DNA of 64,000 nt from Tuctoria greenei. Its lineage: Eukaryota > Streptophyta > Magnoliopsida > Poales > Poaceae. Under the pieces are notes generated by a model. That model saw nothing but the letters and a program-made list of their open reading frames with translations. It searched no databases and was not told the origin of the DNA. Location: contig JAYESD010000005.1 of NCBI GenBank assembly GCA_036927565.1, positions 83,368,301 through 83,432,300 on the forward strand. The letters run 5' to 3'. The first letter of the stretch is position 1. Each line of letters opens with the position of its first letter. This document shows, in pieces, positions 10,078 to 22,129 of this stretch. Position numbers and translations under genes: made by a program.

Positions 10078-13000
10078 ATGGTGAACTCCGCGACTGGATC
10101 ATCCAACGGTCAACCTGTTGCTCAGGCTGTTGGGGGCAATCCCTCCAACAGGCAGCCACCAGCAGGAGCCTCAGCAGCAGCAGGAGCCACACTCCCACCA
10201 CCACCATTTTCTCCAGCAAATCGTGCTGGGCAACGTGATGGTGCGCCGGCGTCACTTACTGCGTCGGCAAGTCATGACAACCCGGAACACGCGCTCCATG
10301 CAGCGCGTGCTCTTCTCCAACGACCACCACCTCCAGACGCATCTCGAGATGCAATGGAGCAGTGGAAGGCCGATGTGGAGCATTTGGTCGCAGCAGCGGC
10401 CGAACGTCTCAACAACCAGGGTCCTCCTCCTTCGGGACGAGCCCCGTCGCAGCGACTGACTTTGTCTGGAAGACTTGGTCCGCACGTCTCCAACAACAGG
10501 AGACGATCTGCGTCATAGCAGGTGACGTTGTTGCCCTCTGGGGCACGACGCACCCATACGGTATCCAGGCTTTCGACTCATGACCTCCGGGCGGAGCTTG
10601 ATCGCCGATACCGCCAACAGGATGGCCGTGTCCATATCGAGCGTGCTCGTGAAAGACGGGAAGCTCAGGACCGTTCTACTCTGGAAGGAGTAGGAGGAGG
10701 CTGTTCAGCCCTAGCCATGCACCTGCGCATGGTTAAATGGCCACAGAAGTTCCGGCCACACCTGCCGGAGAAATTCAACAGGACTGTCAACCCCGCCGAA
10801 TTCCTTTAGATATACTCCACTGCAATCTTGGCAGCTGGAGGAAACAAGGCTGTAATGGCCAATTACTTTCCAGTGGCCTTGACCGGGACCGCCAGGTCCT
10901 AGTTTATGAGCCTTCCACCCAACTCTATCAACAGTTGGGAAGAGCTGTGCCGACAGTTCACTGCCAACTTCGGGAGTTCGTACACCCGACCAGGCACTGA
11001 ACTAGACCTTTTTGCGGTCATGCAAAAAGGGGGAGAATCTTTGCGGTCCTTCATCCAGAGGTTCTCCCAGGTACGCAACACAATCCCTTCTATCTCAAGC
11101 GCTTCTGTCATTGTGGCATTCAGACAGGGCGTACGGGACAAGAAGATGTTGGAGAAGCTGGCGATCAAAGAGATCACCAGCGTCACGGAACTCTTCAGCC
11201 TGGCAGACAAATGTGCCAGAGCTGCGGAGGGCCGTGAAATGCACTCCAAACCAGCCTCGGAGGATCACAAGAAATCCTCCAAAGAAGAAGCCGCTACCTC
11301 TGGGGGTGGCAAGAAGAAAAAGAAGACCCACAGCAAGAAGAAGCCGTCGGCCGGCACATCCAACGTTGCAGCTGCTGCAACTCCTGGTGGCCGGGGGCCA
11401 CACCCTGAGAAGCGACCTCGACCGTCTTCCGAAGACGGTGGCAAACCCAAAGTGTGGTGTCCCATTCACAAAACGGGCAGCCACGGATTGGAAGACTGCT
11501 GGGAGGTCCAAAACCTTGCCGAGCGCTACAGCAAGCGCCGGGAAGGGTCTCCTTTCCGACAGAGGGAAGGGAAACAGAAGGTCGACAAAGCTCCGGCTGA
11601 AGAGGAGTTAGGGTTTCAGGACCCCAAAAAGGTCTTGAAGGCCGTCTACACCTCCGTCGACGATGACTCTGACGTCTCTGACAACGAGCGCCGGAAAACC
11701 ATGAACACCATTTTTGGTGGATCATGGGACATCACCTCCCGTCGCGTCATCAAGACTATGTGGCGGGATATGGCCGCTGTAGCTCCTACAGCTAGACCGG
11801 ATCCACATGAAAAGTGGATGGACACATCCATCACTTTTGATGCTTCAGACTGTCCTCGAAGCATGGTCGGAGCTGGATAGTTACCTTTGATGGTATCTCC
11901 TACCATCAATAACATCCAGCTCCATCATGTTATGGTGGACGGAGGTTCGGGGCTGAACCTCATAAGCTTTGAAGCTTTTACCAAGCTTCAGCTCCGACCT
12001 TCGGATCTCCAGCCCTCTCGACCTTTCTCCGGAGTAGGTCCGGGGGCCATTACCCCACTCGGAGCTATAACTCTCCCCGTTACCTTCGGGACACGGGAGA
12101 AGTATAGCACCGAGAAGTTGGTCTTCGACGTCGCTCAGATCAACTTACCATTCAACGCCATCCTGGGTAGACCTGCTCTATACAAATTTATGGCAGCTGC
12201 TCATTATGGATACCTGGTGTTGAAGATGCCAACACCAGTAGGCGTTCTCCGGATCTACGGAGATCGCACCGCCGGAGTAACTGCTCTGGAGGAGCTCCAT
12301 GCACTCACCAAGGCGCAAGAGGAGGACTCCAGACAGGAGCAAGCTCCGAAACCCCCGAGCATTCATCAACGAGGCTCAACCTCTGCACCCCGTGTGCAGC
12401 CAAGCGGCGACACCGACATTCCCGTCAAAGTCATCCAAATTGGTTCCGATGCCGCTCAAACCACCCGTATATCGGGAGGATTGAACGACAAATAGGAACT
12501 CGCGCTCATCACTTTCCTCCGGGCTAATGTTGACGTATTTGCCTGGCAACCATCACAAATGCCTGGGATCCCCAGGGAAGTGATTGAGCACAATCTAAAG
12601 ATTTACCCCGATGCTCGGCCTGTGCATCAGAAGCCTTGGAAGCAATCCGTAGAGCGGCAGAACTTCATCTGACAAGAAGTGAAGAAGTTGCTCGAAACCG
12701 GATTCATCCGAGAAGTCTTCCATCCAAAATGGCTGGCGAACCCAGTCGTTGTGCCCAAGGCCGGCGGGAAGCTTCGGATGTGCATCGACTACACCACACT
12801 GAATAAGGCATGTCCAAAAGATCCATTCCCACTACCTAGAATAGATCAGATAGTGGATTCCACCTCCGGGTGCGAGTTACTGTGTTTCCTAGACGCATAT
12901 TCTGGGTATCATCAAATCAGGATGTCTAGGGAGGATGAAGAGCATACTTCATTCATCACAGTAGATGGATTGTATTGTTACACAGCCATGCCATTTGGTC

Positions 13001-16000
13001 TCAAGAATGCAGCTTCAACTTTTGTACGAGCTATGTACAAAACTTTTGAAGAACTCATCAGAGACATAGTGCAAGTGTACGTCGATGACATCGTGGTCAA
13101 GGTCAAGAACAAGGAGTCCCTCTTGGACACCTTGCAGGCTGTCTTCGACAAGCTGCGGGCCACCCGCACGAAGCTAAACCCAGACAAGTGTGTCTTCGGG
13201 GTTAGCTCCGGAAAACTTCTAGGTTTCCTGGTAAGTCACCGGGGCATAGAGGCTACTCCGGCAAAGATAAAAGCCATTAAAGACATGCGGCCACCAACCC
13301 GCATCAAAGACGTCCAAAAGTTAACTAGGTGTCTAGCAGCCCTCAGCCAGTTCATATCAAGACTGGCGGAACGGGCACTTCCCTTCTTCAAGTTGTTGAG
13401 GAAGTCCGGACCATTCCAATGGTCCGAAGAAGCAGAGAAGGCATTCCAGGAGCTGAAACAGTTCCTCACCACCCTACCAATTCTGGTAGCTCCAAATCCT
13501 GGTGAGCCTTTGTTGCTTTACATTTCTGCTACTGACGAAGTTGTCAGTATGGTTCTGGTTGCGGAGAGACCAGAATTACCCCATACTCAGGAATCCAGAC
13601 CCCTTCAGGAGGGTCCGGAGGTCCCTGAAAGTGAGTCTGGGTCCCAGCTCCCAGACTCAAATCCACAAGAAGTCACTTCAGAAGACCCAGACCCCTTGGA
13701 GAGGGTCCAAGTCATTTCTAAAGAAGCTCCGGGTTCCTCCAGCCAGAACCCGGAGGTCCCCGAAGAGAATCTGGACTCCTCCGACAGGGTCCGGATCAAT
13801 AGAGAGGAAGCTCCAGACTCCACCGGGAGGGTCTGGACCATTCAACGCCCGGTATACTTCATCAGTGAAGTATTACATGATGCCAAGATTCGATACCTAG
13901 AGGTGCATAAGCTGCTTTATGCAGTTCTTATTGCCTCCAGGAAGCTCCAACACTACTTCCAAGCTCATAATGTCTCGGTGGTGACCTCCTATCCACTTCG
14001 AGCAGTCTTGCATAATTCCAATTCAACTGGGAATATTGCAAAGTGGGCAGCGGAATTGGCTGAGTTCGATCTCGAATTTGTTTCGAGACAAGCAATCAAG
14101 AGTCAAGCGTTGGCAGATTTCGTGGCGGAATGGACTCCCTCTCCATCAAACCCTGGGGGCCCCAGCGAGCAGAAGACGGAACATCAAGTTCCAACCTTCA
14201 CCGAGCCTCACTGGACCCTTTACTTCGATGGCTCCATGCAGAAGCGGGGGGCCGGAGCTGGAATCCTTCTCCTTGCACCGACTGGGGAGAAGGTAAAATA
14301 CATGGTACACCTTGACTTCAAGGCAACCAACAACATGGCGGAGTATGAAGCACTCATCTACGGACTAAAAGTGGCACTGTCATACGGTGTCAAGCAACTG
14401 TTGGTCAAAGGAGATTCACAGCTCATCATCAAGCAGGTGAAGGGTGAATGCTCCTGCAATAATCTCTAGCTAGCTGCTTACCTCCTTGAAGTCCAGAGGC
14501 TTCAGAAGGACTTTGAAGTTCTAGACCTCCACCATGTTCAGCGTGTCCACAACGCTGAAGCTGACGAACTCTCGACCAAAGCGTCAACCGGAGCTCCGGC
14601 TCCTGACGGAATCTTTGTCCGGAGGTTGTCAAAACCCACAGTTCAGCTTGCCGAACTGAACGAAGGGGGCGAGATCAGCATCCCGAAGCTGACGGTCCCG
14701 ATGGCCCTGTTACCATGGCAGCCATCAAGGGTCGTAGGTGCTGCCGGAAGCTCCGAGCAACCCAGCACGCAAGACTCAAATGCTCAAGTCGGTTCTGATG
14801 CATGGATCTCGGAGATCCGGAACTACTTGAAAGACAACATCCTTCCTGACGATGATGTATCCGCTGACCGGGTAGTCAGATTGGCTAAAAGATACACGCT
14901 GGTAGAAGGGGATCTCTACCGGCGCGGTGCCAACAGCATCCTAATGCGGTGCATCACAAGGGAAGAAGGCTGCGAGCTCCTCGCAGAAATCCATGGAGGC
15001 GAGTGTGGGAACCACACATCTTCCCGCACGCTGGTCGGAAAAGCCTTTCGGCATGGCTTCTACTGGCCTATAGCGCTCCAGGATGCCACTGAGCTGGTGA
15101 AGAAATGCGAAGCATGCCAATTTCATGCAAAGCAAATTCATACACCTGCTCAGCCCTTACAAATGATATCTCCTACATGGCCCTTCACTGTGTGGGGGAT
15201 GGACATCTTGGGACCCTTCCCAAGAGCCGTCGGAGGTTACAAGTTCCTGTACGTCGCCATTGACAAATTCACCAAGTGGCCGGAAGCAACTCCATTTGTG
15301 ACGATCAACAAGCAATCTGCTATCAACTTTCTGCAGTCCATTGTAAGCAGATTCGGAGTCCCAAACAAGATCATCACTGATAATGGGACTCAATTCACAA
15401 GCTCCGCATTCCAAGGGTATTGCGAAGACCTCGGCATACAGGTTTGCTACGCTTCCGTAGCTCATCCCGCCAGCAATGGCCAAGTCGAGAGAGCAAATGC
15501 AGAAATCCTTAAAGGACTCAAAACGCGCACCTATGAGCGCTTGAAAAAGCACGGAGCCAATTGGATCGAAGAGCTTCCGCCCACTCTATGGGCCAACAGG
15601 ACTTCTCCAAACCGGTCAACCGGAGAAACACCCTTCTTTCTGGTGTACGGGGCTGAAGCAATCCTTCCTCCGGAAATCACCTTGGGTTCGCTCCGGGTCC
15701 GGACCTTCGACGAAGCCGCGCAGGACCAGCTCCGGCGTGAAGACCTAGACCTCCTCGAGGAGGGAAGGTGCCAAGCAGCTGTCCGGAATGCCCGATATCG
15801 CCAAGCTCTACGGCGTTATCACCAGCGGCATGTACACAACTGACAGCTCGAGGAAGGCGATCTGGTGCTACGGAGAATACTATCCAGGGAAGGGTTAAAC
15901 AAACTCTCCCCCGGTTGGGAGGGGCCCTTTCGAGTGATCAAAGTATCCCGTCCCGGAAGCGTTCGCTTGGCTACTGAGGATGGGACACCTCTCCCAAATC

Positions 16001-16038
16001 CTTGGAACATCGAGCACCTCCATAAGTTCTACACTTAA
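10078..16038 (+). pseudogene. gag-pol: Gypsy-A Gag-Pol: one 1986-codon frame interrupted by eight stop codons
   Basis: From ATG 10078 to TAA 16036 one reading frame is kept without any frameshift. Gag occupies about 10078-11880 (retrotransposon-gag core around WEELCRQFTANF). The protease motif VDGGSGLN follows near 11936. RT has YVDD at 13078-13089. The gypsy RNase H has an extra Pro/Glu/Ser-rich insert (about 13558-13845). A second, archaeal-type RNase H follows (FDGS at 14224, MAEYEAL, GDSQL), then integrase (HHCC zinc site, MDILGP, TDNGTQF, NGQVERA) and a C-terminal LEEGDLVLRR segment. In-frame stops start at 10516, 10807, 10900, 11878, 12493, 12670, 14467 and 15841. Each can arise by one C-to-T change on one strand. 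The protein is not made by this copy. Confidence 0.93.
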
Positions 16039-17302
16039 TTCCACGGAGGTGAGTCTTAAGTAACTTGAAATGTATGTTATAGAGTCATTGTACAGAATCG
16101 GGTAGTTCCTCTGGGAGAACAGCCGAACCTTTCCTGAAAGGTCTGCAAAGCTCATGCAGCACTTGTCACAGTCTTCGGACTAAAAGTGTGGCTAACTACC
16201 CTGGGTCAAACGAGAAACCAAACACACTTAGCCTGGTTCCGTACCCTAAGAGTGTACTTGTTTCCCCTGTACCCCGGACCTATAATGAAAGGCATCTTCA
16301 TGTGAAATAGACTCCACGTGCATTCATTTTGTGTAGGCTTGACATTTTTATTTTTCTCTTTCTTGTCTATAACAGAGACGTGCAATTCTTAAGAAATTTT
16401 TAGTTCGACCGGTTTATATACGATTCTGGTTGTGTTGTCAGATCTTTTAGATTTAAATATCGTTTATGGCCAACTCGCCTGAAAGCCGCCAAGCCAATCT
16501 AGAGCTGGAGTGCGCTATCGACTTAGCCTGGTCAAGCACCCTAAGTACGCCACTCTACCTACACCCCGGCAGGCCAAAGTAAGGCGGGTCCATGGACAAT
16601 TGGATCTAAGAGAAAAGGCAACGCATCCAGTTGTATTTAAAATCGCGTTCAACTTAAAATTTTCTTGAGAATCGTAAGCTGCGACGAAATTATAGACAAG
16701 GAACGAATTTTACTATTTTTCTTGGCATAAGTGTGCAGGAAAAATAAACTCTACGTTGATGGAGAAAAGCCGGAGCTAACCAAGCTCCGACACCCCCAAG
16801 GGGGTCAACCGTCGGCGCTGAGTAAAAGATGGTGAGAAGACCCCATAAATGGAGTCTGTTGCCAACAAACCAAGTGTTGGCAAAGGTCACTGCCGGAGCT
16901 ACTAAGCTCCGACACCTTAGAGGACTAAATATCGACGCTCTATGTGTTGATAGAGGCTATTGCCGGAGCTACTAAGCTCCAGCGATGGACAGTGCCGGAG
17001 CTTCTAAGCTCCGACAACTTCAGGGGACCATCACTATCAAAAACTTCGGGCCTAAATTCTACAAGTTCGAAGCAAATTCGTCTTCAACAAAACTCAATAT
17101 CCTTTTGGTACATGTTCACAATCAAATTGTGTACATCTACCAGGGGGCCAAGTGAAGATAAAGATGTTGAAGACAAAAAATGAAATTCGCAAAAATTTGG
17201 GGATTTCATTCATCTGGAGACAGGAGATTACATCTGGAGACAAAGGATTACAAAATTGAGGAAGAAGAAGAGAAAATACAAGGGAGAGCTAAAGAGATGG
17301 CC
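16039..17302 (+). other. Non-coding spacer between gag-pol and the antisense gene, with hairpin repeats
   Basis: No gene. Four copies of a short inverted repeat built on CGGAGCT...AGCTCCG occur at about 16770, 16892, 16963 and 16994. The last 280 bp (17023-17302) are shared with gypsy-B (about 43360-43640). The block from 10059 to about 17022 is absent from gypsy-B. Confidence 0.75.
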
Positions 17303-20300
17303 CTAGACCCTATGGAAGAACTCGGCGACCTTCTGGGCGACCTCCGATACGCTGGCTCGGGTAGCTTCGCATTCTCCTTCGACGGGGCCTTCAAGCACCG
17401 GGTCCAAAGGAAATTGAGGGTTCCGGCTGGTGTAGCACGTCAACACATATTCTGTGACGTTCTTCGCCAGGGATTGCCCCTCAACCTCCAGTTGGTCCAT
17501 GATGACGTCGCCCACCTTGGAGAGCTTGCTGCCTGCTGCGCTCAACGCTTGCAGCGCAAGGTCCGGCTCAGACTCCGGATCATCCGGGCGCACGGGGCTG
17601 AAACCCATCGGCGTCAGCGCATCATTAGCCTTGCCCAGGAACTCCCAAATCTGCAGAGAGTCCGCCGTCCTCAGGCTCTTCACCTCTTCCAAGGATCTCT
17701 TGGCCGCCGTCAGTTTGGAATTCTCACGGGCGAGGCGCTCAACTTCTTTGGCGTTTTGCTGAATCTTTGCAGCAACCCGCCTCTCAAGTCTTCTGAGCTC
17801 CTCCTCCCGGAGGTGGATCTTGTTCCGACGATCGACCGGGTCCTTCTCCCTAGCCTCCACTTTCTTCTCCCGGGCAACAAGGGCACACTCGTATTCGTAG
17901 AGTTCCTGCCCTCGCACCCAGGTCTTCTCCTCTTCCTCGAGGCAGCGCTCTTCCAACTTCTTAGTGCGCTCCTCGAGGCCCTTGTCAGCCAGAGCTACTT
18001 TCTCGGCGAGCTCCTCTTCCCTTCTCAGGACGTCATCCCGCAGCTCCAGGAGTTTTTGCTCTTCGTCCTCGAGCCGTCTCTCCCTCCCTTCAAGTGCCTC
18101 TCGGCGCTTGATGAGTGCGGCGTTGATGGCTTCAAGTTGCTCGAATCGAGCATTGGCCGCGTCGTTGGCAGCCTTGGCCTGATCGTGGATCTCCCGGGAT
18201 TGAGCGTCGAGAGCATGGGTCATGCTCTCCCTCTCATCCAGCAGCTTCTCCTAGTACTCCAGGCGGATCTTCTCCCGTTTGATCCACTCCTTGTCATCCG
18301 CTAGCCTCGACTGCGCCAGCTTAGTCTCGAAGTGGAGCCGATTACGCCACCGCCTAAGGGTTTGGCGCTCCTCTTCAAGAGCCTTGCTGTCGTGGAAGAA
18401 GGCCAGTTGGACCTGACGTAGACTGGAGCAGGCGTTGTCGATAGACATCGACAGCGGGATGGGCTCCGGACCTGCTGGGGTCTCCTCCGCTAGTTCCAGC
18501 GGGTCTTCACATACAAAAATTGGGTCCCACTCTACGAGAGCGGAACCCTGAGCTTCCAAGGCGCTAGGGACGTCCTCCGGGATGGCCTCAGTCGCCATCG
18601 AAGAAGGCCCCGCCGCCAAGTCTTCATTCGCCCCCTCAGGCAGGGGGCCGGCGACTTCGCTTAGGCACTCTGGCTCGGCCACAGGTACCATCGATGTCGT
18701 CGCTTCCGGAGCAGGAGCTACTACTGGCTCCGACCGGGACACCTCTTCCAAGGGAGGCTCGAGCTCCCTCGCCTCTTCAACCGCCGGCTCTGTGACCGGC
18801 GCTCCAACAACAACCGGCTCAGTGACCGGTACTTCGGAGGTAACCGGCTCAACTGCCGGAACTACCTCAACTTCCGGCTCGCATGCCGGAGCTTCAGTCA
18901 CCTCCGGTTCAATCGTCGGGGCTTCGACAAGTTCCGGCTCCGAGGCCGGAACTACTACTTCTTCCGGTTCTACAGCCGGAGCTTCCACTACTGCAGCACC
19001 AGGACCCGGAGCTTCAACCTCCGAGACAAGTGCCGCTGGCGTGTCATCACTCCCGTGGTCCGGCGCTACCACGGGAAGTTCTGGGGACGAGTCGAGGTTC
19101 ATGACCACGACAGCCGGCACCGGAGCTGTCGCAGCCTCAGCCACCACCTGGGGCGGAACTGGGACAGGAGCAGAAGCTCCCACGGCCTCAAAAATCGTGG
19201 CCGAGGGTGGAGCTTCACTCCCCTTCTTGGGGACGCTGTAGAGGATGGATAAAGAAAATTAACAAACAATCGCTACAACTAAAAAGTTAACCAAGGTAAA
19301 AATCAGAAATTACCTTGGAAGGCTCCCGCATCAGCTTGCGCGGAACCTTTTTCCCGGACGTTCCGGGCTGGCCATGGTCGGCGTAGGAGCTCCAGGAGGC
19401 CCCCCAGAACTTGTCGCAGCCACGGGCGTTTCCCAGGCCGAGGCTCTCCTCGATCGGGAGGAACCCCTGGACCTGGAGGCTCCAACCGCCCCAGGTGACG
19501 GAGTCGTACACCCGGAGCTAGCACCATCGGAGGGTTCCACCACGGAGACAGACGCGCTCCGGGAGGATCCCACTGCAGGAACAGTCTCATTCCGGGAGGA
19601 CCCCACCACGGGGACAGTCGCCACGGCAGCAGAAGATCTTCCCCCCTGGGGAGAAGGAACCAAGGTGGAAGCAGCGGGCCTGACGAACCTTCCGTCGGCA
19701 TGTCGTAGCTTCCTCTTCCGACTCTCCAGCTCCTCCGCCAGCTCCTTGCCCTTGCCGATGACTTCAACCCTCGGCTGTGGAGCAGGGACCGAGCCATCTT
19801 CGGGCACCCCGGGGATTGCCACCCGGGTGGTTGGTCTTCTCTCGACGACACCAAGGTCGTCAAGCGCAGGCATTGTCCGCCGGAGCTCTCTGTTGAACCC
19901 CACTTCCACATTCAGAGGGAGAAAGGCCGACGGCGGAGTCAAGTAATCCCCGTCGACGTCGATGCCGTGCTGGAATTTCTTGAGGTGGAACTCCAAGGTC
20001 TTCCCCACCATATTGGATTTCAACCCGGTCTCAACCCGGTCCTCGTCCATCACGCTGTTGAGGGCCCAGGCGAGCTTCTCCCTCCTCTTCAGCGGCGCCC
20101 ACCTGTTGGTCAGGAAGTTGCAGAATACCGCTTGGGGAGTCAATCCTCCCTCCACACATCGGCGGATCCTGGTTAGCACAGGGTCGAAAACTTCCGCCAG
20201 CACCGGAACTTCACTCCATATCGACGTGTCGATGCCGGGCAGACCGTCTGGCAGTTCCAACCGCTCATGCTCCTCCACCCTGATGACTATCCAATCTTTC

Positions 20301-20764
20301 TTCCAGTCATCCCACTTCCCGGAAGGGAACGACCGGAGGTACTTGAATGGGCACTTCTTGCGCTTCACAAAGTAGTAGAAGCCAAGGTACTCATTGCTCC
20401 GGCCGGTGGTGTGAACGGTGAAGAAGGTTCAGAAGAGCTCGATGCAGGGGGGGATGCCCACCCACATCTCGCAGAAGTGGACAAAGATGGACACAAGGAG
20501 GATGGAGTGAGGGCCATGGTGGTATAGCTGCAGACCATGGAAGTCTAGCAGCATCAAGAAGAAAGAAGAAAATGGTGGGATCAGCCCCACCATGGCGTAC
20601 GAAGAAAAGTACACCATCTCGCCAGCGCACTCCTTCTCAAAAGGGAGCTCTCCACCGGTACGGACCAAGCGGCTGAAGAAGTCCGAGGACCACCCCATGA
20701 GGGCCCGGACCTTCTTCAAATCGTTGTCGGTCTTCAGGCGACTCTCGCACAGACCCAACTCCAT
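17303..20764 (-). pseudogene. Antisense two-exon gene of gypsy-A (PF04195-like 'putative gypsy type transposon' protein), two nonsense codons
   Basis: Runs opposite to gag-pol. Exon 1 is 20764-19314, intron 19313-19236 (78 bp, GT...AG), exon 2 19235-17303. Spliced length is exactly 1128 codons including stop. The N-terminal 330 residues resemble the PF04195 family (motifs MVGLIPPFS, ILLVSIFVHFCEMWVGIP, FPSGKWDDWKKDW). Then come a Ser/Pro/Arg-rich part, a long EP-rich repeat (about 520-640, VEP/SEP units), a strong coiled coil (about 740-1010) and a conserved C-terminal domain ending EFFHRV. Stops at codon 112 (TGA 20429-20431, Arg in gypsy-B) and codon 812 (TAG 18251-18253, Trp in gypsy-B) break it. 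Antisense genes of this type are known from Tat elements. Function is unknown, and no catalytic motif is visible. Confidence 0.85.
19236..19313 (-). other. Spliceosomal intron in the gypsy-A antisense gene
   Basis: Begins GGTAATTTC and ends CCTCTACAG on the minus strand. Removing it joins two open frames in phase 2. The gypsy-B gene has the same intron at the homologous place (41411-41487). Confidence 0.85.
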
Positions 20765-21278
20765 CGCGGCACAGCTAGGCAAGAGAAGAGGAGCAAAGTA
20801 CGAGTCGGGAGTTTGAGCGCAAGATCAGATGGGAGGCGTAAAGAACTCCCGACGGTGCGCGCTTTCCTTCTTAAGTAAGCCCTCGCAATGCTTGGATGGA
20901 AACTGCAGGGGAGTCGAAGATACTACTCAAGAATTCCACCCAGCCGATGACAAGAGGGCCCGGGACCACCCCGACGATCAAGTCGAGGCTCTTACCCAGG
21001 CGAACGGTTGTCATCACGAGGCGGGAAACCCAAAGGCGGCGGCCTGACAGGGCGCGCGGAACCGATACGGTTTTCGTATCGAGAACCAGCGACCTTCAAT
21101 TGCGTGAGATCCGCACGTCAAAGATCTTATCTGCCGCCTGAGGTGCGCCACGCATCGGGATCTAACTGTAAAACCGTGCCAACGGCACCTCCGAAGACCC
21201 TTGAAGACCCAGTTCAAGAGTCGCAAGGATGGACCCACCTCCGATGGAACGACTTCACCCCAGTGACCTTCCTCGGAG

Positions 21279-21296
21279 GTAGGTCCAGGGGGCCAC
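21279..21296 (+). other. Polypurine tract of gypsy-A
   Basis: AGGTCCAGGGGGCCAC abuts the 3' LTR, and the same tract abuts the gypsy-B LTR in reverse (39431-39449). It is the expected plus-strand primer site. Confidence 0.75.
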
Positions 21297-22129
21297 TGTC
21301 GGTACCCTAAAAATCGTACACCCCCTGAGGTTACAAAGATTTCGAGGGAAGGCCATCTACACGGATTGAAGACCCTCGGAGGCCCACTTGTCAGACATGA
21401 CCGGACCTGCTTCTCCAACATGGTTAATCCCTAGGTCACCACGTGTACTGCCAAACCGGAGCTACCGCCCGCAAGGGGGAAGCTCCAGACCAAGTACCAA
21501 AATGGCACCTCCGGACTTAACCCCTGACCGAGACAAGCTTCGGACCTGACACGTGTCAGGTAGCTTCGGAGCTACCTGCTTCCCATAGCAAGCTCCAGAG
21601 CTGCCACGTGTCCAAATGTCGGAGCTGGCAGCCTCTAACCTCCGGAAGACCTTGTAACGGTTCCGGATCTTCAAATGAGAGCCAAGGACTTCAAGACCCG
21701 ATTAAATGTCATTAATGCCATATTAATGACACTTAAACGGACGATCTTAACACCTGTAACGGCACTGTCGGAGTCCGTTACAAGATCATTAACAACAATT
21801 AATCGTGTATTAATACTAGTAATTGCCGGGGCCACATGTCGGGCTCGGCCAGCTTGTAACGGCCTATCCTTGTACTATAAAAGGACAGGCCGACGATACA
21901 CATAGGACACGCACACAGACGTGGAGATCATACGTGACAAACTAATAAAACACCAACACACCCGTGGAGTAGGGTATTACGCTCAGGCGGCCCGAACCAC
22001 GTAAATCCTAGTGTCTCCTGCGTTAAAACCGCAATTCACCTTCTGGAGTCTCCGCGCGCCCATACCGAACTACAAACTCCTCCAACACTTTAGCAGTGTC
22101 AGGAGATCTGCCGACTCCAACAGTCGACA
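21297..22129 (+). repeat. 3' LTR of gypsy-A
   Basis: Same ends as the 5' LTR (TGTCGG, TCGACA). About 31 differences were counted by eye over about 832 bp, mostly C/T and G/A transitions. TATA box at 21876-21883. Confidence 0.95.

Larger units (their letters stand above)
9206..22129 (+). mobile_element. Gypsy-A: Tat-lineage Ty3-gypsy retrotransposon with antisense gene
   Basis: Complete at both ends (TGTCGG...TCGACA LTRs, 832 and 833 bp), with primer-binding site, polypurine tract, gag-pol and a long antisense gene near the 3' end. The second, archaeal-type RNase H after the gypsy RNase H and the antisense PF04195-like protein both indicate the Tat lineage (relatives: Grande, RIRE2). I counted about 31 differences between the two LTRs (about 3.7%). 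Five-base flanks do not match (GCTTC left, CAAGT right), so the element lacks a target-site duplication. A deletion or inter-element recombination at one side is likely. Confidence 0.92.

Noticed and set aside
18582..19241. 219-codon plus-strand Gly/Ser/Thr-rich frame (also 41434-42267 minus)
   Set aside because: Shadow of the EP-rich repeats of the antisense gene; the other strand has domain support and a conserved intron.
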